DNA of 64,000 bases from Oribacterium sp. KHPX15 (GCF_900107835.1 NZ_FNRG01000005.1:102899-166898), one strand, 5' to 3'; positions 46,356 through 55,381 are shown, numbered from the stretch's first letter. A program made the numbers and translations. The notes: generated by a model not told the origin, from the letters alone.

Positions 46356-46562
46356 ATGGACAGAATTCATATGGTTCTGTCACAGCTTAACGGAGACCAT
46401 CAGATAAGCGTTTACCGTGTTAATTCACATCTTGATATTGAAATGACAAACACTTCTGTCAATTCTTTTCTTGGAATGATTTCTAACGGTACCATGGACG
46501 CCAGTCAGGTGGTTCAGATCAACTGTGATAAGAACATCATTTATAACGTTTGCGCAATATAA
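46356..46562 (+). CDS. Small protein of 68 residues, unknown function
   Basis: I do not recognise it. It is soluble, with a mixed strand and helix pattern (HQISVYRVNSHLDIEMTN, VNSFLGMISNGTMDASQVVQINC). VNSFLGMIS lines up loosely with the serine-site helix of HPr-like proteins (AKSVLGIIY in the divergent neighbour), so a degenerate HPr fold is possible but weak. A very strong ribosome site (AAGGAGGGG) lies before the ATG. A clean promoter, a structured leader and a terminator make it a one-gene unit that is likely well expressed. Confidence 0.65.
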   Translation: MDRIHMVLSQLNGDHQISVYRVNSHLDIEMTNTSVNSFLGMISNGTMDASQVVQINCDKNIIYNVCAI

Positions 46563-46604
46563 AAAGAACCTGATGCGGTATTTACCGTTTCAGGTTCTTT
46601 TTTT
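46561..46604 (+). terminator. Terminator of the 68-residue protein gene
   Basis: A stem AAAAAGAACCTGA (46561-46573) with TCAGGTTCTTTTT (46590-46602) is followed by T residues; it begins at the stop codon. Confidence 0.92.
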
Positions 46605-46728
46605 ATTTCGATAAGCCATTACGCAGGTGTTTTTGCCTGTTTCAGCCGGTGGGACGGTTCTCACGATGAGAATCATCCACGATGGCGCTTTCGTTTCTTG
46701 TGATTGAGAGTCTTATCCGATGGTTTTC

Positions 46729-48219
46729 TTACAGGACTACGCCATCCTTAAATATAGATATCTCTCTGAATCCATGCTTTTCAGCCTGAGTCTGTTTGCC
46801 TGAGGCAATATCCTTAACAAAGTCAAACAGTCTTCTTCCTGCATCATCCACAGACTCACCGCTGGATGCAACGGGGCCTGCATTGAAATCGATCCAGTTC
46901 TTTTTCTTTTCTGCCAGTCTGTCATTGGTAGCGATCTTGGCAACCGGTGCAGGTGCTCCAAAAGGAGTTCCTCTTCCTGTTGTGAAAAGGATAACTGTAC
47001 ATCCTGCTGCAGTAAGATTTGTACTGGACACAAGATCATTACCCGGGCCGTAGAGAAGGTTAAGTCCCTTGGTATGTACCGGTTCAGCATATGAAAGCAC
47101 ATCTGAGATTGCTGCCTTTCCGCCCTTCTGTACACATCCGCAGGATTTATCCTCAAGTGTGGTTATTCCGCCCTCCTTATTACCGGGAGAAGGATTATCG
47201 TAAACCACCTCATTATGGCTTATAAAGTAATCCTTGAAACCGTTCAGCATGTTGGATGCTTTTTCAAATACTTCATTGTTAATGCATCTGTCCATAAGCA
47301 TGCTCTCTGCCCCGAACATCTCAGGCACCTCTGTGAGAATTGTGGTTCCGCCCTGAGCAACGATCATATCGGAAACTCTTCCGACTGTCGGGTTGGCAGT
47401 AATACCTGAAAGTCCGTCTGATCCGCCGCACTTCATACCAAGCACAAGCTTATCTATACCGACAGTCTCTCTCTTAAACTTCCCGGCATAATCAGCAAGC
47501 TCATGTAACAGCTTTGAGCCTGCCTCAAATTCATCCTCAACCTCCTGACAGGTCAGGAACTTTACTCTCTCCGGATCGTACTCACCAAGCTCCGTAAGGA
47601 ACTGCTCATGTGTAAGGTTCTCACATCCGAGTGAAAGCACAAGTACAGCTCCCGCATTCGGGTGACGTACAAGATCTGCCAGTACCTTACGGGTCTGGGC
47701 ATGATCTCCGCCGGTCTGAGAGCATCCGAAAGGATGTGTATAGGTGTAAAGCCCTTCTATGGAACCCTTAACTATATCCTGATTCATCTCCACAAGGTGC
47801 TTTGCCACATCATTAACGCACCCTACAGTGGGAATGATCCAGATTTCATTACGTGTTCCGACTTTTCCGTCAGGACGAACGAAACCTTCAAAGGTCTCAA
47901 CAGGCATTTCTTTTTTCTCTGGTACAGCGGGGTTATAAGTATAAACCACCTCACCGCTTAAGTTGGTCGCCATATCATGAGTATGTACCCACTGTCCTGT
48001 CTCTATATCTTTAGTTGCGTGACCGATGGAAACACCGTACTTAATAACCTGCTCATCCTTTTTGATAGGCTTAACAGCCACCTTGTGTCCCTGAGGAATA
48101 TCTTCAACTGCAGTTATGTCAATGTCATCAACCTGTATCTCCATGCCCTTACTGATGGGAGCTATGGCAACCACAACATTGTCTTCTGCATTTATATGAA
48201 CTACCTTTGCTTTTGACAT
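46729..48219 (-). CDS. uxaA: Altronate dehydratase UxaA
   Basis: UxaA removes water from D-altronate to give 2-keto-3-deoxygluconate, in galacturonate (pectin) breakdown. The N-terminal 90 residues are a SAF-like domain (VVVAIAPISKGMEIQVDDI), followed by the large UxaA domain with cysteine-rich motifs expected for the metal site (TVGCVNDVAKHL, HPFGCSQTGGD, LGLKCGGSD-like LGMKCGGSDGLSGI, DKSCGCVQKGG). The length of 496 matches the family. GGAGA lies before the ATG. It follows uxaB after 141 bases that contain a terminator-like hairpin. Confidence 0.96.
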   Translation of the reverse strand: MSKAKVVHINAEDNVVVAIAPISKGMEIQVDDIDITAVEDIPQGHKVAVKPIKKDEQVIKYGVSIGHATKDIETGQWVHTHDMATNLSGEVVYTYNPAVPEKKEMPVETFEGFVRPDGKVGTRNEIWIIPTVGCVNDVAKHLVEMNQDIVKGSIEGLYTYTHPFGCSQTGGDHAQTRKVLADLVRHPNAGAVLVLSLGCENLTHEQFLTELGEYDPERVKFLTCQEVEDEFEAGSKLLHELADYAGKFKRETVGIDKLVLGMKCGGSDGLSGITANPTVGRVSDMIVAQGGTTILTEVPEMFGAESMLMDRCINNEVFEKASNMLNGFKDYFISHNEVVYDNPSPGNKEGGITTLEDKSCGCVQKGGKAAISDVLSYAEPVHTKGLNLLYGPGNDLVSSTNLTAAGCTVILFTTGRGTPFGAPAPVAKIATNDRLAEKKKNWIDFNAGPVASSGESVDDAGRRLFDFVKDIASGKQTQAEKHGFREISIFKDGVVL

Positions 48220-48240
48220 TTCATATCTCCTGTTCTAAAA

Positions 48241-48284
48241 AACGTCAGTCTTTTCGCAAATGTCATTTCACAAAAGACTGACGT
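48241..48284 (-). terminator. Terminator-like hairpin between uxaB and uxaA
   Basis: A perfect 13-bp stem (48242-48254 with 48272-48284, loop 17) is followed on the minus strand by a six-T run and then directly by the AGGAG of uxaA. It would end part of the transcripts after uxaB or act as an attenuator. A second hairpin (CGGATG/CATCCG) lies upstream at about 48326-48352. Confidence 0.75.
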
Positions 48285-48360
48285 CGTATAAATCACTTAT
48301 TTAAAATCCTGGCACATCTTCTCCGGATGATCCTTAAAAGATCGCATCCGATAATTTCTT

Positions 48361-49854
48361 TTACAGTACTGATGCGTATGCAGCCTTGGCACCCTGCTCT
48401 CTTATAAGAGTAAGATTCTTAACTGTTGTTTCTTCGAAGTCCTTAACTGCTGTAAGATCCTGTCCCCAGAAGTCAACATTGGACATAACTGCATGAACAA
48501 GTGTCTTCACATCATCTGCCTTGTGTGCTTCGTAGAAATCGAGAACTTCCTTGTCATCCTGGATCTTGTACTCGTTTCCTGCAGGACGCTTGCATACGAG
48601 TCCATCCTCTTCACGACGCTGTACTTCATTGCTGTAGAAAGCGATGTAAGCTGCAAAGCTCATTGCAAGAACCTCAGGAAGCTTTCCGAACTTCTCAACA
48701 TACTCAAGGAATGACGGCATATTTCTTGCCTTCCACTTTGAAGTTGAGTTAAGAGAAATGCTCATGAGCTGGTGATCTACGAAAGGATTATTGAATCTGT
48801 CTTCAACAGCTGCCGCAAATTTCTCGCAATCCTCCTTATCAAGAGGAAGGATAGGAATGATCTCCTCCTGAAGCATCTTGTTCATATAGTTCTTAACCAC
48901 ATCATCATGCATACAGTCACGAACGATGTCAAAGCCTGCAAGATAAGCACCAAGTACGAAGCCTGTGTGTGCACCGTTAAGGATGCGAACCTTTCTCTTC
49001 TTGTATGGAGCAACCTCAGGAACAACGTGAACATTTACACCGGCCTTCTTAAACGGAAGCTTATCCTCAAGCTCCTTAGGTCCTTCAATGTACCATACAC
49101 CGAATACCTCTCCTACATCAATAAGTGGATCTGTGTAGCCATTCTCCTTCTCGATCTCCTCAACCTCCTTAGGATCACGGATACGGCCCGGAACGATTCT
49201 GTCAACAAGTGTTGAGCAGAAAAGTACCTCGTCATTTACCCACTTCTTGAAATCTGCTCCGAGATTCCACTCATCGATGTGACGGTTAACGATCTTCTTG
49301 AGCTCCTGACCGTTATTGTCGATAAGCTCGCAGGAAAGAACCACAAGTCCGCCCTTTCCGGCCTTGAATCTCTCAAAGAGGATTCTTGTCATCTTTCCGG
49401 GGAAGGATACAGGAGGCTCCTGATCGAACTTTGTATCCGCATCGTAAACGATACCTGCCTCTGTTGTATTTGATACGATATATTCAAGATCATCTGACTT
49501 GGCAAGCTCAAGAAGTGCCTCAAAGCCTTCCTTTTCATAAGGGTTGATGGCATCCTTACAAACAGAGATAACTCTCTTGTTGTTTACCTTCTGACCATTC
49601 TCTGATCCGCGAAGATAAAGTGTGTAAAGACCTTCCTGCTCATTGATAAGTTCAGTAAGTCCAGCAGCGATAGGCTGTACCAGAGTCACCTTTCCGTTCC
49701 AGCCGGCCTTTTCGTTTGACATATCAAAGAAATAATCGACAAATGCTCTAAGGAAGTTTCCTTCACCGAACTGCATAACCTTAACCGGTGCATCCTTAAG
49801 GATGTATCCCTGATAGCCGGATTTCTCAAGTACCTGATAGTTTAATTTTTCCAT
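48361..49854 (-). CDS. uxaB: Tagaturonate reductase UxaB (mannitol dehydrogenase family)
   Basis: UxaB reduces D-tagaturonate to D-altronate with NADH, one step before UxaA. The nucleotide-binding start is VKVMQFGEGNFLRAFVDYFFD, and the family motifs include YIVSNTTEAGIVYD, LVDRIVPGRI, KVRILNGAHTGFVLGAYLAGFD and VDHQLMSISLNSTSKWKARN. The length of 497 fits UxaB; related mannitol or fructuronate enzymes cannot be wholly ruled out, but the uxaA neighbour settles it. Transcription starts from a promoter overlapped by operator sites upstream. Confidence 0.94.
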   Translation of the reverse strand: MEKLNYQVLEKSGYQGYILKDAPVKVMQFGEGNFLRAFVDYFFDMSNEKAGWNGKVTLVQPIAAGLTELINEQEGLYTLYLRGSENGQKVNNKRVISVCKDAINPYEKEGFEALLELAKSDDLEYIVSNTTEAGIVYDADTKFDQEPPVSFPGKMTRILFERFKAGKGGLVVLSCELIDNNGQELKKIVNRHIDEWNLGADFKKWVNDEVLFCSTLVDRIVPGRIRDPKEVEEIEKENGYTDPLIDVGEVFGVWYIEGPKELEDKLPFKKAGVNVHVVPEVAPYKKRKVRILNGAHTGFVLGAYLAGFDIVRDCMHDDVVKNYMNKMLQEEIIPILPLDKEDCEKFAAAVEDRFNNPFVDHQLMSISLNSTSKWKARNMPSFLEYVEKFGKLPEVLAMSFAAYIAFYSNEVQRREEDGLVCKRPAGNEYKIQDDKEVLDFYEAHKADDVKTLVHAVMSNVDFWGQDLTAVKDFEETTVKNLTLIREQGAKAAYASVL

Positions 49855-50103
49855 TTGAACTTATCCCCTTTCAGATAAATCATTTATAATTTGATGTAAA
49901 TGCTTACATGTTCCTAAAATAAAGCTCTTTGTATTTCTGTAAGCGCTTACATTTAATATATTCTGTTTAACATAGGATGTCAATTAGTAATTTTGAAATA
50001 TTATAATAGGGTTCTTTTGTAACATATGTACTGAGACCGGACTTACACAGCATCCGGGGCCAAAAAAATCCTTCCGGGTTCCTGGGGTGACTGCATTATC
50101 ACG
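49855..50103 (-). promoter_or_regulatory. uxaBA promoter with two palindromic operators
   Basis: On the minus strand TTGACA (49978-49983) and TATATT (49955-49960) are 17 bases apart. TGTAAGCGCTTACA (49938-49951), a perfect palindrome, begins next to the -10 and covers the transcript start; a second copy with mismatches, TGTAAATGCTTACA (49895-49908), lies 43 bases further down. The palindromes are of the LacI/GalR or CcpA (cre) type. Nothing else clear is in 49990-50103. Confidence 0.82.
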
Positions 50104-50142
50104 AAAAAAGACCGTCCGAAACATAATGTTCCAAACGGTCTT
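50104..50142 (-). terminator. Terminator of the fatty acid synthesis operon
   Basis: An 8-bp stem (AAGACCGT with ACGGTCTT) with an inner ACAT/ATGT pairing, followed on the minus strand by six T residues, lies just past the MarR-type gene. Confidence 0.85.
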
Positions 50143-50159
50143 GCAATCAAAATATTAAA

Positions 50160-50624
50160 CTATTTTCTGTCGCTCTTCTTAAAATGACTTGGGTCTACTT
50201 CCGGCACCATTTCTTCAATTATGGTTCCGAGCATATTGTCAAACTTTTCTATGTCTTCCGGAGAAAATCTGCTTTCACATCTATCCACCAGCTTCTTAAG
50301 AAACTCATAGCTGTTCTTATTATATTCATTAAGTCTTGCAGTTGTTCTCAAAAAGTATTCTCTGTGATCAGCCTGAGACTGGACTTTTTCGATGTAACCC
50401 TTTTGCACCAGAGCATTTACCTTATAGGCAGCATTGGGCGCAGAAATCCCCATCATTTTAGCAAATTCCGCCACAGTCGGCTCGCCAAGGGCCTTTATGC
50501 ATTCCAGACTGAAAGCCTCTACTGACGTAAGGTTATCATCAAAAGTATTTCCTTTTGAGAAGACCTGAATATAAAAATGAACTCTGAATCTATTATAAAG
50601 TTCCTCTACTGTCTTGCTAAGCAT
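50160..50624 (-). CDS. MarR-family regulator, FabT-like
   Basis: A winged-helix regulator of 154 residues: helices at the ends for dimerisation and a recognition region TVAEFAKMMGISAPNAAYKVNALVQKGYIEKVQSQADHREYFL. It is the last gene of the fatty acid operon, 17 bases after fabZ, so it is most likely the operon's own lipid-responsive repressor, as FabT is in streptococci, where it usually comes first. Palindromes near the acpP promoter are possible targets. Confidence 0.85.
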   Translation of the reverse strand: MLSKTVEELYNRFRVHFYIQVFSKGNTFDDNLTSVEAFSLECIKALGEPTVAEFAKMMGISAPNAAYKVNALVQKGYIEKVQSQADHREYFLRTTARLNEYNKNSYEFLKKLVDRCESRFSPEDIEKFDNMLGTIIEEMVPEVDPSHFKKSDRK

Positions 50625-50641
50625 ATCAAATCACCTTAATC

Positions 50642-51103
50642 TCACATAATTGCAAAGGTCAGTTCAGCCACTACGGCTACCTTGCCGTCCACAGTTGCCT
50701 TTGCGGTACCTATTCCAACAGGTCCATGCATCTTAGTAAGTTCACAATGAAGTTTAAGTACGTCTCCGGGTCTTACCTGACGCTTGAAACGTGCATTTTT
50801 GATACCTCCGAAAAGAGCTATCTTTCCCTTATTTTCCGGAATACTTAAAAGAGCCACTGCTCCGGTCTGGGCCAATGCTTCGATTATGAGCACGCCGGGC
50901 ATAACCGGATACTCCGGAAAATGTCCCTGGAAAAATGGTTCATTTACGCTGACACATTTTGTAGCATCAGCAAATTTTCCCGGTTCATAATCATTAACAT
51001 GATCTATAAGTAAGAAGGGATATCTGTGAGGTATTATATTCTTTATTTCTTCGATGCCCAATTCCTGAGGCTTTCTTTCCTCATCTTTTAATTCTTCTGC
51101 CAT
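50642..51103 (-). CDS. fabZ: 3-hydroxyacyl-ACP dehydratase FabZ
   Basis: FabZ dehydrates 3-hydroxyacyl-ACP in chain elongation. The hot-dog fold shows the catalytic His in [16 protein letters not shown] and the Glu in [12 protein letters not shown]. The length of 153 includes an N-terminal polar extension of about 12 residues. GGAGG precedes the ATG. It sits between fabF and the MarR gene; accB, common next to fabZ in other Firmicutes, is absent. Confidence 0.96.
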   Translation of the reverse strand: MAEELKDEERKPQELGIEEIKNIIPHRYPFLLIDHVNDYEPGKFADATKCVSVNEPFFQGHFPEYPVMPGVLIIEALAQTGAVALLSIPENKGKIALFGGIKNARFKRQVRPGDVLKLHCELTKMHGPVGIGTAKATVDGKVAVVAELTFAIM

Positions 51104-51132
51104 ATTTCCTCCTTATAACATTATCCGCTGCC

Positions 51133-52374
51133 TTAAGCCTTTGCAAAAATGATGCAGGCATTGTGTCCGCCAAATCCAAGTGAATTGCTTAATGCATACT
51201 TAAGGTCTGCATTTCTTCCTTCGTTAGGAACGATATCCAGGTCACACTCAGGATCCGGTGTCTTATAGTTAACGGTTGCAGGAATAAATCCCTCTTCAAG
51301 AGCCTTTACGCAGAATACAGCTTCAACTCCGCCTGCTCCTCCGAGAAGATGACCTGTCATGGATTTTGTTGAAGATACAGGGATCTTGTATGCATTCTCT
51401 CCGAATACAGCCTTGATAGCCTTTGTTTCGCAGGAATCGTTAAGATGAGTTGAGGTACCGTGTGCATTGATGTAGGAAATCTCTGAAGCATCAATTCCGG
51501 CGTCCTTTATGGCAAGACGCATACACTCTGCACCGCCTTCTCCCTCCGGATTCGGGCTTGTGATATGGAATGCATCACAGTTGGCACCATATCCAACTAT
51601 CTCAGCAAGGATCTTTGCCCCTCTGTTTAATGCATGCTCTCTTTCCTCCATTACAAGGATTCCTGATCCTTCTCCCATTACGAAACCGCCTCTTTCAGCA
51701 TCAAAAGGAATGCTTGCACGGTTTGGATCTGTTGCCTGGCTGAGGGCTCTCATGCTGCTGAATCCGCCTATTCCAAGCGGGGAAATGCTTGCCTCTGTTC
51801 CTCCGGCAACCATAACATCTTCATATCCGTCTCTGATTCTGTGGAATGCATCTCCGATGGCATTGGAACCACCTGCACAAGCTGTTACAGGACAGGTGCA
51901 CATTCCCTTGAAACCGTGACGTATGGCAACATTGGCTGCTGCCATGTTGCAAATTGACATAGGGATAAAGAAAGGTGAAACTCTTTCATATCCATGGCTT
52001 AAACCTCTGCTATGCTCTACTTCAATGGTATCAAGGGCACCGATACCGGAAGATATGATCACTCCCATTCTGGATACGTCATATTCTGTGGTATCCTTTA
52101 TGCCGCTCTGTAAAATGGCTTCTTCTGCAGCGATAAGTGCGAACTGGGCGAAACGTGATAAATGTTTCTGTTCACGGCGATCTATAACCTGTGAAGGGTC
52201 AAAATCCTTTACTTCTCCTGCAAGCTTTACTACGAAATCTGTTGTATCGAAATGTGTTATAGGTGCGATTCCGCATACTCCCTTACGGATATTATCCCAA
52301 GACTTGGCCACAGTATTTCCTGTGGGGTTTACGGTTCCTACTCCTGTTATAACTACTCTTCGCTTATTCTCCAT
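51133..52374 (-). CDS. fabF: 3-oxoacyl-ACP synthase II FabF
   Basis: FabF condenses malonyl-ACP with growing acyl-ACP. The Cys-His-His triad is seen in CPVTACAGGSNAIGDA, INAHGTSTHLND and KSMTGHLLGGAGGVEA. The length of about 413 is normal. I start at the ATG at 52374, six bases after TGGAG; the ATG four codons upstream overlaps that ribosome site. A cluster of hairpins fills the gap to fabG. Confidence 0.97.
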   Translation of the reverse strand: MENKRRVVITGVGTVNPTGNTVAKSWDNIRKGVCGIAPITHFDTTDFVVKLAGEVKDFDPSQVIDRREQKHLSRFAQFALIAAEEAILQSGIKDTTEYDVSRMGVIISSGIGALDTIEVEHSRGLSHGYERVSPFFIPMSICNMAAANVAIRHGFKGMCTCPVTACAGGSNAIGDAFHRIRDGYEDVMVAGGTEASISPLGIGGFSSMRALSQATDPNRASIPFDAERGGFVMGEGSGILVMEEREHALNRGAKILAEIVGYGANCDAFHITSPNPEGEGGAECMRLAIKDAGIDASEISYINAHGTSTHLNDSCETKAIKAVFGENAYKIPVSSTKSMTGHLLGGAGGVEAVFCVKALEEGFIPATVNYKTPDPECDLDIVPNEGRNADLKYALSNSLGFGGHNACIIFAKA

Positions 52375-52433
52375 GACATACTCCATTCTTGATTATATTT
52401 AGGCTGGTGAAATATTCTACTTGGCCGTACCCG

Positions 52434-52546
52434 CTGGCGCTCCGCCGGTCAGAATTGGTCTGGGGTAGACCAATTCTGATCCCTTCGGGACCAGAGCTCT
52501 GCTCTGGCCATATCGCTCCGTAGTTTTGCCGATGCAAAACTACTAC
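52434..52546. repeat. Cluster of hairpins between fabG and fabF
   Basis: At least three tight stems lie in tandem: CAGAATTGGTCT with AGACCAATTCTG (52450-52461/52467-52478), CCAGAG with CTCTGG (52491-52496/52502-52507) and GTAGTTTTGC with GCAAAACTAC (52520-52529/52534-52543), plus a CCCTTCGGG mini-hairpin and a GGCG/CGCC stem to the left. The fabG stop lies inside the last one. It looks like a compound palindromic element or an mRNA-stabilising structure. Confidence 0.75.
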
Positions 52547-53292
52547 GCTCCAAGGCCACCATCTACACCAAGCACCTGGGCGGTGATGTAGCGGGCATCG
52601 TCTGATGCAAGGAAGGCTACGGCTTTTGCGATATCCTCAGGCTCGCCGAATTTTCCAGCCGGGATACGTGTAAGCATTGATTCTTTTACCTTATCCGGTA
52701 AAGCCTTTGTCATATCAGTATCGATGAAGCCGGGGGCGATAACATTGGCCGTAATACCGCGGCTTGCATACTCAAGGGCAGTGGTCTTTGTGAGACCGAT
52801 GATTCCCGCTTTTGATGCCGAGTAGTTGGCCTGGCCGGCATTTCCATGTAATCCTACGATTGATGAGATATTTACGATACGTCCGGATCGCTGCTTCAGC
52901 ATGATCTTTCCTGCATACTTTGTCATAAGGAAGGCTCCGCGAAGATTCTTGGAGATAACCTCATCAAAATCATCGGCACTCATTCTGAGCATCAGATTGT
53001 CTCTTGTGATACCTGCGTTGTTTACCAGGATGTCAATGCTTCCGAACTGCTCCTGTGCGGCAGTAACGATCTCATTAACCGCTGCTTCATCGGAAACATC
53101 ACCTTTCATGGCTACGGCTTTTACTCCGGCCTCTTCACACAGCTTTACTGTTTCGAGGGCAGCTGCCTCATTTCCTGCAAAATTAACAACCACGTTACAG
53201 CCTCTTCCGGCAAGCTCCAGCGCGATGGCTCTTCCGATACCTCTTGAAGCACCTGTGACTATAGCTGTCTTATCTTTTAAATTATTCATCAT
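52543..53292 (-). CDS. fabG: 3-oxoacyl-ACP reductase FabG
   Basis: FabG is a short-chain dehydrogenase that reduces 3-oxoacyl-ACP with NADPH. The TGASRGIGRAIALEL cofactor loop, NNAGITRD, the catalytic serine in NISSIVGLHG and YSASK with the active tyrosine and lysine are all present. The length of 249 is normal. The start overlaps the fabD stop in ATGATGA, so the two are coupled. Confidence 0.97.
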   Translation of the reverse strand: MMNNLKDKTAIVTGASRGIGRAIALELAGRGCNVVVNFAGNEAAALETVKLCEEAGVKAVAMKGDVSDEAAVNEIVTAAQEQFGSIDILVNNAGITRDNLMLRMSADDFDEVISKNLRGAFLMTKYAGKIMLKQRSGRIVNISSIVGLHGNAGQANYSASKAGIIGLTKTTALEYASRGITANVIAPGFIDTDMTKALPDKVKESMLTRIPAGKFGEPEDIAKAVAFLASDDARYITAQVLGVDGGLGA

Positions 53293-54317
53293 ACACTCTC
53301 TTTATCTGCAATAAGCTTTTCCACTTCCTCAGAGGTTTCCACTGAGCAAATGTTGAAATCCTTGATTTCCATATCCTTGGCAACCTTCTTTACAAAACCG
53401 CCAAGTGTATGTCCGGGACCTATCTCAACAAAATTCCTGACACCCTTTTCAAACAAACTTCTGATTATCGCTTCCATACGTACAGGCTTCTGAACCTGCA
53501 TTACAAGAAGCTCGGGGATTTCCTTACGGAATGCTGCTGCGGTTGTTGCTGTTGTTGAGTTTATTGCTTCTGAAACTGCCTCTGATTCACCGCCAAGGTA
53601 ATTGAACATAACGGTGCATTTAGGACGGTTCATACGGATATTTTTGAAATACTCCTGAAGAGCATCTCCGGCACTTGACATAAAGCTTGTGTGGAAGGGT
53701 CCCGATACCTTGAGAGGTATGCAGCGAACCTTATCATAACTCTTTGCAAGCTCAGTAACCTTATCGACAGCCTCTGTCTCTCCGCCTATAACGATCTGTC
53801 CGGGACAGTTATAGTTACAGATGGAAACAACCTTACCGGTTTCATTTCTTACTTTCTCGCAGCATTCCTCAAGGTCAGCTTCAGCCATTCCAAGCACAGC
53901 TGTCATTCCGCAGTCCACACCTTCGCTTGCTTCTGCCATCTTCTTTCCGCGATATGCAACCATATCCACTGCGGTTTCGGCATCCATTACTTCAGCAGCC
54001 TCAAGTGCAGAGTACTCACCGAGGGAAAGTCCGGCAGCGTAGTCAGGACGAATTCCATGAACCTTAAGTATCTCAGTTACACCGCAGGCAAATGCTACCA
54101 TAGCCGGCTGTGTATACTTAGTTTCATTGATCACTCCATCAGGATCTTCGAAGCAAAGGCGACAAAGATCATAGTTCTTATCATCCGGATTCTGACTCTG
54201 TAATTTCTCTGAAACTCCATCAAATATTCTGCGGAACTCAGGATAGTCACGGTAAAGGTCTGCACCCATACCGGCATGCTGGCTTCCCTGTCCTGCATAC
54301 AAAAATGCTGTCTTCAT
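53289..54317 (-). CDS. fabD: Malonyl CoA-ACP transacylase FabD
   Basis: FabD loads malonate onto ACP. Motifs are YAGQGSQHAGMGADLY, the nucleophile in AGLSLGEYSALEAA and the catalytic His in SGPFHTSFM. The length of 342 is a little above the usual 305-315 because of an extra segment after about residue 40 (LQSQNPDDKNYDL). GGAGG precedes the ATG. The gene overlaps fabG by 4 bases. Confidence 0.96.
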   Translation of the reverse strand: MKTAFLYAGQGSQHAGMGADLYRDYPEFRRIFDGVSEKLQSQNPDDKNYDLCRLCFEDPDGVINETKYTQPAMVAFACGVTEILKVHGIRPDYAAGLSLGEYSALEAAEVMDAETAVDMVAYRGKKMAEASEGVDCGMTAVLGMAEADLEECCEKVRNETGKVVSICNYNCPGQIVIGGETEAVDKVTELAKSYDKVRCIPLKVSGPFHTSFMSSAGDALQEYFKNIRMNRPKCTVMFNYLGGESEAVSEAINSTTATTAAAFRKEIPELLVMQVQKPVRMEAIIRSLFEKGVRNFVEIGPGHTLGGFVKKVAKDMEIKDFNICSVETSEEVEKLIADKESV

Positions 54318-54415
54318 TTATTTCTCCTCCAGATCAGTCGGACATATCCTGCCCGTTTGACTCTGTTTTTTGTCTTATAAAAGATGCTCAGGAGCCTGAT
54401 GGCTCATAGCAATAT

Positions 54416-55339
54416 TTACATCTGTGTTAAGTCCTTAAGTATCTCTGCCAAAGGACGGATCTCCTTAAGCTGTCCGCAAGCCTGTCCTGACATAAGGGAA
54501 CCGGTCTTTACGTCTCCCTCAAATACAGCACGACGTAATGATCCGAGTGTGTACTTTTCAAGCTCCATCTTGTCTGCGCCGGCCTTCTCCTGCTTTAAGT
54601 ACTCAACTGTCATCTGGTTCTTAAGTACTCTTACAGGAGTTCCGCCTATACGGCCTGTTACGATGGCATCTGTACCCTTTGCCTTAAGAAGAGCTGCCTT
54701 ATAGTTTTCATGTATAGGACACTCAGGTGAAGCAAGAAGAACGGTTCCAACCTGAACACCGCAGGCACCTAATGCCATAGCAGCTCTAAACTGACGGTTA
54801 TCTGCGATACCGCCTGCTGCAATAACAGGAATATTTACAGCATCCACTGTCTGAGGAACCAGAGTCATGGTTGTCATCTCACCTACGTGTCCACCACTCT
54901 CTGTGCCTTCAGCGATTACCGCATCAGCTCCAAGTCTCTCAACGTGCTGTGCAAGTACAGGCGCACCTATTACAGGGATTACCTTTATTCCTGCTGCCTT
55001 GAAATCCTCCATATATTTTCCGGGATTTCCTGCACCTGTTGTAACCAAAGGAATCTTCTCCTCGATACAAACCTTTACAAAATCATCTGTTGAAGGGTTC
55101 ATAAGCATAAGGTTAACACCGATAACCGGCTTATATCCGTCTGCTGTCTCCGGTGCAAGCTCACGGGCTGTGCGGATTTCATTTCTAAGCTCGTCTGCTG
55201 TTCTGATTCCGCCTGTTCCGATAAGTCCTACGGCGCCGGCATTGGCACAAGCTGCTGCAAAACGTCCTGTTGCGATATTTGCCATACCACCCTGAATAAC
55301 CGGGTAACGGGTTCCTAAAATTTCATTTAATAACTTCAT
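54416..55339 (-). CDS. fabK: Enoyl-ACP reductase FabK (FMN-dependent)
   Basis: FabK is the flavin-dependent enoyl reductase that replaces FabI in many Firmicutes. It is related to nitronate monooxygenase: YPVIQGGMANIATGRFAAA at the N-terminus, GVNLMLMNP, IAEGTESGGHVGEM and PVIAAGGIADNRQFRAAMALGACGVQVGT are the FMN-binding motifs. The length of 307 is normal. It lies between fabH and fabD, the usual place. This implies natural indifference to FabI-directed inhibitors, by family knowledge. Confidence 0.95.
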   Translation of the reverse strand: MKLLNEILGTRYPVIQGGMANIATGRFAAACANAGAVGLIGTGGIRTADELRNEIRTARELAPETADGYKPVIGVNLMLMNPSTDDFVKVCIEEKIPLVTTGAGNPGKYMEDFKAAGIKVIPVIGAPVLAQHVERLGADAVIAEGTESGGHVGEMTTMTLVPQTVDAVNIPVIAAGGIADNRQFRAAMALGACGVQVGTVLLASPECPIHENYKAALLKAKGTDAIVTGRIGGTPVRVLKNQMTVEYLKQEKAGADKMELEKYTLGSLRRAVFEGDVKTGSLMSGQACGQLKEIRPLAEILKDLTQM

Positions 55340-55381
55340 GATCTACCTTCTCTGTTTTTGTTGATTATTCTGACTAAAGCT

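Noticed and set aside
53691..54203. A 170-codon frame opposite fabD
   Set aside because: Antisense to conserved fabD; no ribosome site.
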